From contig JAULSN010000003.1 of assembly GCA_033439765.1 (NCBI GenBank), positions 5,022,001 through 5,086,000 on the forward strand: a stretch of DNA of 64,000 bases, written 5' to 3'. The DNA comes from Lasiosphaeria ovina (lineage: Eukaryota; Ascomycota; Sordariomycetes; Sordariales; Lasiosphaeriaceae). A model generated the notes under the pieces. That model made no database searches. It was given only the letters and a program-made list of their open reading frames with translations, and was not told the DNA's origin. Positions 55,316 through 64,000 of this stretch are shown piece by piece. Position numbers and translations under genes: made by a program. Every line of letters begins with the position of its first letter. Position 1 is the first letter of the stretch.

Positions 55316-58300
55316 GTTTGCGTCCTGCGTGGCAAATTCAGTCTTGAGCTGGAGAAAGGGCCGTTCCTTGGTTGCCGTCTGGAGAGGGAAGTGTGCCTTC
55401 GGGAACGGGATGATGGCAGCAATGATGGGCAACAGGTAAGGGGAACCAAAGGAGAATGAAGTCGAAGCCTTCGGAACAGATCAACTGCCGAGAGACAATG
55501 GGTGGGACGAGTTTCGTGGTGGCAAAAGAAAAAGGAGAGGAAATCGTGGTCCGAGTATTTGGCAAGAAAATTCGTCGACAAAATGACCCAGCCCAGAGAA
55601 TTTGTTTGATGACAGACAGACCCAAGTTATCGAAACCCGAGAAGACCCAAGAGACAAGGAAACAAGGAAAAAAGAGAAAAAAGACGACCAAGGAAAAGAC
55701 CCAAGGAAACCGTGATCTGGAGAAAGTTGCGTTGCTTAGCAGGACCCAAAAGAGAAGCTGCAGTCGAGGACGCCTTCCAGTCTTAAGTACCCGAGAAAGA
55801 GGTCGAGATCACCGTCGTCCCTGCCATCTCCAAGTTAACTGGGGACGTTTCACTGCAGCGCCATGCCCTGTCGTGGGCCTAAAACAAGCGCGCTCGGGAA
55901 GCTTGGCCTGCTTGGCGCCCTCACTGCACCCCGGGAACGACGACGTGATTGCACTGTTGCTGGGCCTTGCAGTCGGACCCGCGCTGCTATTTTTCGACGA
56001 GACACAGGGCGGGAGCCAGTAGGCGCTGGGCCTGCCAATCGGGACGCGCAGCCCTCACCGCGGCTGGAAATGGCGTCCAACGGCGCCCTGGCATACCAGG
56101 CCGCGTCCCCACTGGGCCCGCTGATGTTGCATTGCACCGCGCCCAACCAAAATTCCCCGACGCGCCTCGTTTGTCGCACTAGTCGTGTTTCGAGGAAACG
56201 ACCACAGCTCGATTGGCCCAGAGCCGCATACGTTCTTTCTCGCCTGGGTCCAGCTGTCGCCGATCGACGGACACAAGAGCTCTCCCAGACAGTCCCCGGC
56301 CAGGGATTGATTGCACGACGGGTGCTTGCAGTCGTGCATTGGACGAGCTCCTTCACTTCGATTACGGGAGGCAGTGCTGCCCGGTGGCTGGGATTCTGTA
56401 GCTGAGGCAGGTAGCTAGCTAGCTGAAATCAAATGCCATGAGCCTCAATCTCGCAGCGTTGCGTTGCGCGTGGGGCAGCTCTGGTAAGCGTGCGTTTCAT
56501 AGCCAAGCATCGCAGTTCTTGATGTGCATTCGGCGGCCCATCTCGAGACCTCTACAGACCGACCGGATGTTCTCCTGGCCACTCATTTGCGGTCACTGGC
56601 TGCATTTCAGAATCTCGTAATTTCACCGGCGGAAGAGGCGGCCACGGCCTGGGCGAGCACACAACACTGATCATCGCTTGAGCTCCATTTAGTGTACCTG
56701 ATTACGACAGGAAACAATATGAACTGAGCCCTCTTTACAACACTGGCATCTACTCTTGGCTGTGTGAATCCGGTTTATCCTTCTTCACCACGGCTCCGGA
56801 GGAGGCGTTGGCAATGAAGGAGAAGAAGAAAGAGTGGTGTTCCAAAAATTCCCTGGCCGGCCGAAGCCAGCCAGGAGCGGTCATGGTTGTAGTTTTCAAC
56901 TAGCAAAAACGTGATCTCGGACGAATCCTCATAAATACACGTAAAACCCATGCACTAGGATGGGGAAAAAAAGAGGAAAAGGAAGAGAGAGAGAGGGAGA
57001 GGAGGGTTGTTTTTATATATATTGTAGTTGGTCCGTGCACGACTGCAAATTTCTGAGTGGGGCCATTTGTGGGGCGCCCTCAGAAAGGGGAGGTGCGACT
57101 GAGCCTCTGAGGCAGGCAGTCACGCCTCACATGGACGCCACGGCTGCCACAGTACAGTCAGTGGCTCATAGATCTTCGTTGTGGCGGTGGTACCTGTAGC
57201 CCTTACTCTCCGGGTTAGTCGAGGGAGAAGGCCGATCTAAATGACAGGCCTCCATCAAGCCCCACTTCATCACGATCCACACGTTGGAAAAGAGGAGCGT
57301 TGGAATTAGGAGAGGCAGATGTCCATCGCTTGCAGTGAGTATTTCAGGTATCGTACCGCATTCAAGATTGCCTAGATGGTTCTCTCGTAGGCACATAACC
57401 TCAAATCAGCAATTAATCCGCTTGACATCGGCGGTAATTTGCAATCCATTCAACACTAATACGATTCCTGCAACTGTGTTCCCCCCAGTTCACCGGCAGC
57501 AAAGAAAGTTTGACCTTGTGTGATCCTAGATCATCACATTTATGGTGGACTGGTTCTTCTTAGGAACTTGGACGAAGTAGTCTTAACTTGCACGCCAAAT
57601 CGTCGTCAACCGTTGGCTATATTATACAACAGCTTGGCCATTATGTTTTCGAACAAAGACACGGTCACGCTTCAGTCATCACTCCAATTTTCGGCCATTT
57701 CAATTCCACGGTAATGGAAGTAGATGGGAGTGGCGGATGCAGTTAAGGAGATACGTTAGACAATTACCGTACAAGCGTCAAGGATTAGGCACTGCCGTGG
57801 TCCAGGGACTAGTAACTGCAGAGGACTGTCATTGGCCTGCGCTCAAGGGCTGGTTTGGTGTGTCCGCAGCGACACCAGGAGGGCGTCGCCTGGCGACTGT
57901 GCGATCTCGAATTGCGTTGCTAAAATATCGGGGGCTTCGTTGTCATATTTGTCGGGCACGGGGAACCCGTCTGAATTTCCAACATGTCGATTTCCCCTTC
58001 ATAGGAGCAGTGGTGCCAATCCCTAGGTGTCGAGGCGGGCAAGCAGGAAAAATGAAGCGTGGAAAACAATTGGAACACCAAGATTCTGTTGCATTAATCA
58101 TAACCAGTACAGATATAATAAATTTGCTGTGGATTTAAAAAGAAGCGCCACCCCAAACGCCACAATAGCAAAACTCCAGATCTCCAGAGAGCCCGTCAAA
58201 GCCCATGTCCCAAGACCCAACCTCCCAAAACTCCGTCAAAACCCGCCCCAGCCGGAATAAAACCCTAGCCTTTCAACTCCTCCGGCTCTATTTCCCCCTC

Positions 58301-58790
58301 CCAACCCCCCCGTTATTATATATTGTACATGTATGTATGTGTGTGTGTGTCTGTGTGTGTTTGTGTTTGTCCCGACCCGTTGTATAGCTTGGAATCGAGG
58401 CTGCCGACTCGCCAAAATTTCTTCTCTCGGTGCGGGGACTAGTTGGGCGTGTTCTCACTGGTGCTGGGCGTCGGGTTTTTTCAGATAGTCTGGGCACATG
58501 TCGGGGAGCGAACTCTGACCCGCGATCTGGCACCCTGGCCGGCGGAAGCCGTTGGCAGCGGCGAGGGCTGATTTGTGGCGCCATGCGCGGAAACGTTGCT
58601 GTGTTTGTGTTAGAACATCTGCCACTAACCAGAGCTGATGTGTGGGCAAATGGGGTCGGTTACTTACGCCATGTGCTTCTTTTCAGCTTCTGGGAGCTCA
58701 TGTTGCTCCATCTCTTGGGTTTGATCTCGTCGAAGAGCAGCTTGGGAGAGTCCATGCCCGGCGCGGCTCGACTTCATATGTTTTTGTCCG
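55316..58790. other. long region without a supported gene
   Basis: Overlapping frames on both strands (for example 55850-56405 and 57737-58138) lack motifs. The segment 56960-57065 resembles 50320-50420, part of a dispersed decayed repeat. A GT-rich simple repeat lies at about 58322-58372. A 5' leader of the MARVEL-like gene must lie just above 55315. Confidence 0.4.
58322..58372 (+). repeat. GT-rich microsatellite
   Basis: TACATGTATGTATGTGTGTG followed by more GT units, interrupted by CT and TT steps. Confidence 0.75.
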
Positions 58791-59363
58791 TCGAGTTCCC
58801 CCCGCGTGACCCCGGAATGGAATGCCCTTGCCTATACAGACGCCGATATGGAAGAACGCCTTACGAATGTTAACGACAACGCCGCCCATCCCAAACCCAT
58901 AACGCCATCCTCCTCCTCCTGTTCCTCCTCGCCGATGGCAGAACAGCCCCGTGAGCAATCATCCGTGGGGTCCTGGACACCCGCTAGTATCCAATCTAGC
59001 CGCTCTACTTCGGCGTCATCCACGGTTTCAGTGTCCGATCGCCAGGCGGCTTGTCGAGAAGGTAAACGCCGTTCCCCCTGCCCACCGGGGTTCAGGCCAG
59101 TCGAGCAGGCCGCTGTCGAAAGGGTAAACGCCGCACCCCCATTGCCTAGAGGAGGTGGGCTCGGCCGGGCGACTTGTCGAGGTCGTGAACGCCGTCCCCC
59201 CTTGCCATCAGGGTTCTGGCACGGGCCGGCGACATATCGAGGGGTTAACGCCGCACTCCCCTTGCCATCGGGGGGTGGGCAAGAGCTGGCGACTATCGAG
59301 GACCTATCCGCCGTCCCCCCTTGCCATCGGGGTTCAGGCACCGGCAACTTGTCGAGGGGGTAA
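58690..59363 (+). pseudogene. unknown plus-strand coding relic preceding the minisatellite
   Basis: A coding-like frame GFDLVEEQLGRVHARRGSTS, then YVFVRRVP, breaks near 58800. It appears to continue one base out of phase as TPEWNALAYTDADMEERLTN, then a Ser/Thr/Pro-rich stretch that runs into the 60-bp repeats. No ATG start is visible for the second part. I infer a frameshifted or spliced gene of unknown family. Confidence 0.35.
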
Positions 59364-59490
59364 CGCCGCACCGCCCCTTTCCATCCGAGGGTGGGCACGA
59401 GCCGGCGAACTTGTCGAGGGCGTAAACGCCACACCGCCCTTGCCATCGGGGGTGGGCTCGGCAGCAGGCGAACTTGTCGAGGGCCTAAAC
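59040..59490. repeat. minisatellite, eight copies of a ~60-bp unit
   Basis: The core CTTGTCGAGG...AACGCCG(C/T)...CCCTTGCCATCGGGG recurs with starts near 59050, 59112, 59173, 59233, 59292, 59348, 59410 and 59473 (spacings 56-63 bp). Both strands stay partly open through it, giving Pro/Gly-rich 20-residue repeats, so coding status is uncertain. Confidence 0.85.
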
Positions 59491-59604
59491 CGACCGGGCT
59501 CCCAGCCCACGGGAGCCGCGGCCATGCGCGCTTGCAGCGGCAGCAGCAGTCGCACCAGAAACACTACCACCAACAACCACCCACACTCCAACCCGAGAAC
59601 CTCC

Positions 59605-60468
59605 CTAGTAGTAGGACTGCTCGTCCCCGTTCCACAGGAAGTCCTGCGGGCCGCCACGCACGAAGGGACTGCCCATGCCGCGCTCCGGCGTCTCTGCCGA
59701 CACGCGAGTGTCGGTGAAGACGGCCGAGGCGCTGGCATGTGCAGCCCCCTCGCTTGTGTTGGCCCGCGCCGCCGAGCTCGTGAAGGGCTCGGCGGCCGGG
59801 TTCAGCTGGGCACCTCCTCCTCGCGGAGGGGGCGCCTGGCCGCGTGGCGCCCGCGAGGGTGTCACGGGAGCGTGGGCAGCCTGTTGGCGGCGGCGCTGGT
59901 TTCGCCGCTCCTGTTTGGATGAAGTAAGTATTGGTGGTGATGATGTAAAACTCTTGAGTAGCAAGGGCTGTCCGGTAAGGAAATCTTTTAAGGCTGGGAA
60001 AGATGGCAAAAAGAAAGCTGCTGGACAAGGATAGACACACAGAATCATGGTGTTTACTGATGAGAAACTGAAAAACACAAGGGCAGTCGAAAGGGAAAAG
60101 ACAAAGGAAAAAAAAGCCGAAATTGTGTTTCTTACCGCAGACCGCCCGGTTGTTGTGTCCGACGGCTGGCCGCGACCAGGACCGGCGACAGGAGGAATGG
60201 GCTCCCCAGGGGGGAATCCCGGGGGCACCACGCTCCCTGCCACCGCCTGGCCGCGCCAGCCGTCGTTCTCCGCCCGTAGGCGGCTTGTCTCCGCTGAAAA
60301 GCGGCTTAACACCGCCATCAGGCGGTTGACCTCTCCCTGCAGGCGGTAGTTGTCGGCCGCGAGGCGGGCAATCTCCGCTCGGAGGCGAGCAATATCCACC
60401 TGCAGGCTGAGTTCAACCGCCCGACGGCGGGCGAGTTCCTCGAGGAGGGAGGGTGATTGAGTGTCCAT
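59605..60468 (-). CDS. coiled-coil (leucine-zipper-like) family protein
   Basis: Exon 1 is 60468-60136 (111 codons) and exon 2 is 59910-59605, joined through a 225-nt intron (GTAAGA...CAAACAG, phase 0), giving 212 aa. Residues 8-70 form a strong heptad coiled coil (VDIARLRAEIARLAADN, YRLQGEVNRLMAVLSRF, SRLRAENDGW). A Pro/Gly-rich segment follows, then a basic patch ERRNQRRRQQ and an acidic-aromatic end FLWNGDEQSYY. Degenerate copies of this sequence occur at 28.9-30.5 kb, so it belongs to a dispersed multicopy family. The heptads and basic patch suggest a dimerising, perhaps nucleic-acid-binding protein, but it is not a canonical bZIP because the basic part is far from the zipper. The long intron may hide another exon. 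Confidence 0.6.
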   Translation of the reverse strand: MDTQSPSLLEELARRRAVELSLQVDIARLRAEIARLAADNYRLQGEVNRLMAVLSRFSAETSRLRAENDGWRGQAVAGSVVPPGFPPGEPIPPVAGPGRGQPSDTTTGRSAVRNTISAFFSFVFSLSTALVFFSFSSVNTMILCVYPCPAAFFLPSFPALKDFLTGQPLLLKSFTSSPPILTSSKQERRNQRRRQQAAHAPVTPSRAPRGQAPPPRGGGAQLNPAAEPFTSSAARANTSEGAAHASASAVFTDTRVSAETPERGMGSPFVRGGPQDFLWNGDEQSYY

Positions 60469-62509
60469 CTGTTCGGGGGTTAGTCAAACTGACGATCATT
60501 GTGGCGATTCAGGGAAAGAGACGACTTTGTCGATGGAATGGACGGTGTGTTTGACTGTGTGATGTTCAGTGCAAATAAAGGGTCAGGCTTTTGGGGCGGG
60601 TGACGGGGATCACGAACGGTGAGTGAAGTCGATTTTTTGGAGAAAAGAAGGAAGGAAGGAAGGAAGGAAAGGCGCGGGTGGAAGTTTATTTTATACACAG
60701 AACAGCAGGCGGATGGGGATACCAAATTTGTAGGTAGGCTCAACTCACTATTGTCTCGGTTTCCTATTGTGTGCACTGGACGTCTGCCTGAAAGTCCAGG
60801 CGATAAGAGCGAGGTTCCAGGTCCAGGCGATAATCAACAAGCCAGACGCGCCATGCTGTCATCCGATCTACGAGCTGGAACCGTTCTCTCTGCCTGGCTC
60901 ATGCCGCAAAGCTGCCCGAATATGGGCAGGCCCTTATGTCTCGCATACAGTCTGCCAGGCTACAGACACAGTCTGCGAGGCCAGGAACTTGAAGATATAC
61001 TCGATGACGCCTTCACGATACCTCGCCGCGTTGCGTTGTTCAACAGTTGCCAGTCTTCGAATGTGAGGTTCTTGCTGTCATTTAGATCTAGGAATCGTAG
61101 CAATACCACTCGTAGCAGAATTTTCGTAGAGACACCACAGGCTACGTCGTGATCGACCCGGCCTTGAAACATCACAACTCCTGTCACGAACTCTCTGCCA
61201 CCGCCGCACGCACAATCTAGACTACATTACCGTAAAAGACTCCCTCTCTTCGAACCCTAAGTTCTGTTGCATCATCTTCGTTTTCGTCTGCCGTCCTCCT
61301 CCATATCGTCCAGGCCTTGTCAGCCCTGCGGTTCTCACCAGGATCGGAGTTCTCGGTCGCGGTAGCCGAGCAAGAAAGCACGCGTGCTCGCCCGCGTTGT
61401 CAGGCTCGTCGAGTTTCATATGCATGGATTTGTCTGTGTGTTTCTTGGGGGTGGTGCTGCGTGGAAGCATTAGGCATTCGTCTGCTCCTCGGCCGCGATG
61501 AGGCAATAGCTGCGAACTGCCGCGAACTACTACGACAGAAGCGGTGGTGTGCACTGCTGCAATCCAGACGGAAGAACGGCAAGACGCGAAGGGTGTTTGG
61601 TTCTAGGTTATTGGAGCTACGCCCGACAGGTTGGTCGTTGAAGTCTAATCCGGCGACCACAGTCTGCCAGAAGTGATCGGGCGGTGGTTGTGCAGTGTCG
61701 AGCCAGCCGGCATAGATGGGCCAGGCGCGTGAAATGACTTTGGTGTTAGAGCAGAGAGTGGAGGCGATGGTGTCGAGCGTAAGTGCATCGCGACCACAGA
61801 CAGGATCTGACTTTGACGGATCATGGGATGAAGAGGGGTTTGGTCGCTCAATAGCCAGCGCAACGTTTGCTTGCTTGTGGGAGGACTGCGTAACGGAGGA
61901 CGGCACGTGTATTGCTCGCTATCCACGATACACTACACGTAGGTGTAACGAACACCTTGTATAATTAGGCGCCACAGCGATTAAGACATCGTGCGAGCGT
62001 AGAGTGGCACCAGAATCGCTCTCGCACTCGACGGGTAGTCTGGTCAGGGGTGGGTGGGGGCGGGTCATGAGAGCATGTCTCACTGTTGGAATATCACGTC
62101 AAGCACTCGCAGGAGGAGAAATGAGGGGACAGACCTTCAGGAAGTAACGGAAGAGCTAGTACATAATATTCAGCCCTAAACGATTTGAGCCACCCCCAAG
62201 CTCGTAGCTACTGGTTAGGATTTAAAACAGCGGTGCTGGATCTGATTCTCCAGAGCACCACCCTTCGCCTGTTGCTGTAGCTATGTAAATCTATCAGGCG
62301 ACCTTATAGATTCTACCAAAATCAGTGTCATTCCGTTCATAATTAATGCCAGAATAATTTCTACAGTTCTACGCCGCCGCAAACCAGAGCCAAGACCCCC
62401 TAATTCCACCTATCGAGCCTGTTCACACACCATTAGCTCCGCCTTCGAATCAAAGAACAACCAAAGCCACCCCAAAGCAGTCCTGTTCATTCATCGCCAC
62501 AATCCACCA
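60469..62509. other. no supported gene
   Basis: A GAAGGAAG run (60645-60672) lies upstream of the coiled-coil gene. GTCCAGGCGATAA occurs twice near 60797 and 60820. A minus-strand frame at 61400-61906 includes a somewhat protein-like stretch (DALTLDTIASTLCSNTKV) but breaks at both ends. Confidence 0.4.
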
Positions 62510-64000
62510 TCACTCGTCCCACTCATCGCCGTCCTCATCCCCGCCCCCGTCCTCATCAAAACCATACCACCCGCCATGCTCCTCGCCCATGTGCCTGTAG
62601 ATATCTTCCACAGCAAACTGCAGCCCACACTCAAAGCACCAGTCAGCACCACACCCCGGGATCGTACACGCAATATGATGGCATCCGCCCATCCGCTCCG
62701 TCGGCGTCAGGCACTTGGGACACGCCCTGACCGTCCCGGGTCCATCCTCCTCCCGCCACGCCGTACAGTCGTCGCACTGCCACCCGCTCACCTCCTCGTC
62801 CCCTTCCAAATCCTCACCAGGCGGCCGACACACGCGCTCTGCGAACCGCCTCGCAAACCCGCAGCGCGCACACCACGCATACCGCCAGCGGCCCCCATCG
62901 ACGCTCTCGGCGACAGCCGCGCGCAGCCCGCCGAGGTGCCGCAGCTCGCGGAACAGCGCCGCCGGCATGCGGCCCGCGACGGGCGCGCGCCGGCAGAACG
63001 GACACAGCAGCGCGGGCATGTGAAGCAGCCGCCCGCGCGCGTTGCCCCCGCCGCCGTACCACGCGCTCATGCAGGCGGCGCAGATCCGGCTGCGGCAGCC
63101 GGCGCGGCCGCCGCACGCCAGCCGGAGGCTGCTCTTTGATGTGCGGAAGCACAGCGAGCACGTCTCGGCGTGCTGGACGGTGCGTGCGTCGACGCGCGTG
63201 CGCAGCGTGTTGACCAGTGCTTGCGCGTTGAGCAGCGGCCGGTGGTCCAGCGTGAGCGCGAGTCCTGGATCCAGCGGCGGCAGCGGCGCGACGCTGTCCG
63301 CGAACCCCTGCGCGCCGCCTCTTGCACTCTGAAGCAGCTGGAACAGGGTCTTGTTGTGTTCGAACGGGCGCGGGATCGGGATCTCGCCGCCGTCGTTGCG
63401 CAGCAGCCACCCGCCGGCGCCGTTCTCGGCCAGCAGCGCGCGCGCCGTCGTCTCGATGTCGACGGTCGTAGTGGCGCAGCTGCTGGCGCACCCGACGCAC
63501 TGGAACTGCTGTTCGTCGAAGCCAGGCGGCCGGTACGCGGCCGGCCAGATGACGCGGCTGCGGCAGGTCGCGCACGTCACGCAGGGCGCCGGCGCGCGGG
63601 CCGCGGGGGTGAGTCGGCCGTTGGCTCGGCAGTAGTGGCACTTGGGGCGCACGCGCAGGCGCGCCGGCAGGTAGAGGGTGTATTGTGCGCGGCAGTGCGC
63701 GGCGCTGCACTCGACCCAGGCCACGACATCGCTGGATTCCGCAGTGAACCCGAACGCGCACAGCCCGCACACGCCGCCGTCGGCCATGACGGTCACGGAG
63801 CGCGGGAGGTGGCAGCGCGTGCACTGCACTGTCGGCCCCGGCGGCAGCTTGGTGCGGTCCGGCGTCCAGCCGACGGTCGCCGTGAGCGCCGTGTCGAGGT
63901 TGAGCTCCAGCAGCTTGTAGTTGACGAGGGCCTGGAACAGCGCGCGCTCGCCGGCCTGCAGGATGCCTTGCCGGTCACTCGTAGTGGTGCCGTCTCGGTG
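62510..64000 (-). CDS. RING/IBR-like zinc-binding protein, N-terminus outside the window
   Basis: The frame is open from the window edge to the stop at 62510, giving at least 496 residues. The N-terminal visible part ILQAGERALFQALVNYKLLE leads to several Cys pairs: CTRCHLPRSV...CGLC, CHYC, CVTCATCRSRV and CVGC. A RING-like block, CSLCFRTSKSSLRLACG...CRSRICAACM...LCPFCRR, follows near the middle. Near the end come CARCGF, CDDC and the IBR/RING2-like CPKCLTPTERMGGCHHIAC with GADWCFECGL, then an acidic tail. This order fits a fungal RBR-type E3 ubiquitin ligase that moves ubiquitin via a catalytic Cys in the last motif (GGCHHIAC). Activity and substrate are inferred only. No intron is seen. Confidence 0.8.
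   Translation of the reverse strand, partial: HRDGTTTSDRQGILQAGERALFQALVNYKLLELNLDTALTATVGWTPDRTKLPPGPTVQCTRCHLPRSVTVMADGGVCGLCAFGFTAESSDVVAWVECSAAHCRAQYTLYLPARLRVRPKCHYCRANGRLTPAARAPAPCVTCATCRSRVIWPAAYRPPGFDEQQFQCVGCASSCATTTVDIETTARALLAENGAGGWLLRNDGGEIPIPRPFEHNKTLFQLLQSARGGAQGFADSVAPLPPLDPGLALTLDHRPLLNAQALVNTLRTRVDARTVQHAETCSLCFRTSKSSLRLACGGRAGCRSRICAACMSAWYGGGGNARGRLLHMPALLCPFCRRAPVAGRMPAALFRELRHLGGLRAAVAESVDGGRWRYAWCARCGFARRFAERVCRPPGEDLEGDEEVSGWQCDDCTAWREEDGPGTVRACPKCLTPTERMGGCHHIACTIPGCGADWCFECGLQFAVEDIYRHMGEEHGGWYGFDEDGGGDEDGDEWDE

Noticed and set aside
55850..56405. Opposing frames of 168 and 180 codons
   Set aside because: Both strands are open in GC-rich DNA with no motif, no good start context and no splice signals.
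57737..58138. 133-codon plus-strand frame
   Set aside because: No domain, poor start context and a low-complexity basic composition; probably chance.
61400..61906. Minus-strand 168-codon frame with a protein-like middle
   Set aside because: The middle part looks somewhat coding, but no start, splice sites or family motif could be supported.
62084..62100. TGTTGGAATATCACG resembling a copia LTR start
   Set aside because: No matching ATTCCAACA end or target duplication was found downstream, and 15 bases can match by chance.
1..64000. CRISPR arrays, bacterial operons or ribosome binding sites
   Set aside because: Introns, RIP, LTR elements and HET/BTB genes mark this as fungal nuclear DNA; no spaced direct-repeat array is present.

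Overview
The window is nuclear DNA of a filamentous ascomycete, most likely a plant-associated Sordariomycete. The genes have short introns of about 60-130 nt with GT...AG ends and CTAAC/CTGAC-like branch sites. The gene content (HET domain, PigL-type STAND N-terminus, 14-helix MFS exporter, BAS2-like secreted protein) is typical of that group. The transposons carry heavy repeat-induced point mutation (RIP).

Layout. 1-4.5 kb: no convincing gene. 4.5-26 kb: a nested transposon block whose insertion order can be read from target-site duplications (TSDs). A pogo/Fot1-like DNA transposon (4479-12291, minus strand) is split by a Ty1/copia element (6045-11991, plus strand, TSD TAATC). A solo LTR follows (12640-12886, TSD GTATT). 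A second copia element (13723-25955, minus strand, TSD TTTGG) is itself split by a chromodomain Ty3/gypsy element (17888-23956, plus strand, TSD CCTCG). The second copia sits inside an older open frame. All internal coding regions are dead: TGG codons read TAG, CAA reads TAA, and catalytic Asp codons read Asn, all of them CpA-to-TpA changes.

26-34 kb: a BTB/POZ-like gene, decayed copies of a coiled-coil gene family, and a DHA2-type MFS exporter. 36.9-52.3 kb: a stretch rich in conflict or self/non-self type genes, namely a broken PigL_N STAND gene, a deaminase-fold protein, a small protein with a CxC-type cysteine tail, a BAS2-like secreted cysteine-rich protein, a kinase-HET fusion (1,335 aa) and an NB-ARC relic. 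53.8-55.3 kb: a four-helix, MARVEL-like membrane protein with one in-frame TAG. 58.8-60.5 kb: a 60-bp minisatellite and the best-preserved coiled-coil family member. 62.5-64 kb: the C-terminal part of a RING/IBR-like zinc-binding protein that runs off the window.

Several genes outside the transposons are also damaged (an 11-bp duplication, nonsense codon, missing ATG, probable frameshifts), so the whole segment looks like a fast-decaying accessory compartment. Exon boundaries were inferred by hand from splice motifs and reading-frame phase. Family names rest on motifs visible in the translations, not on searches.
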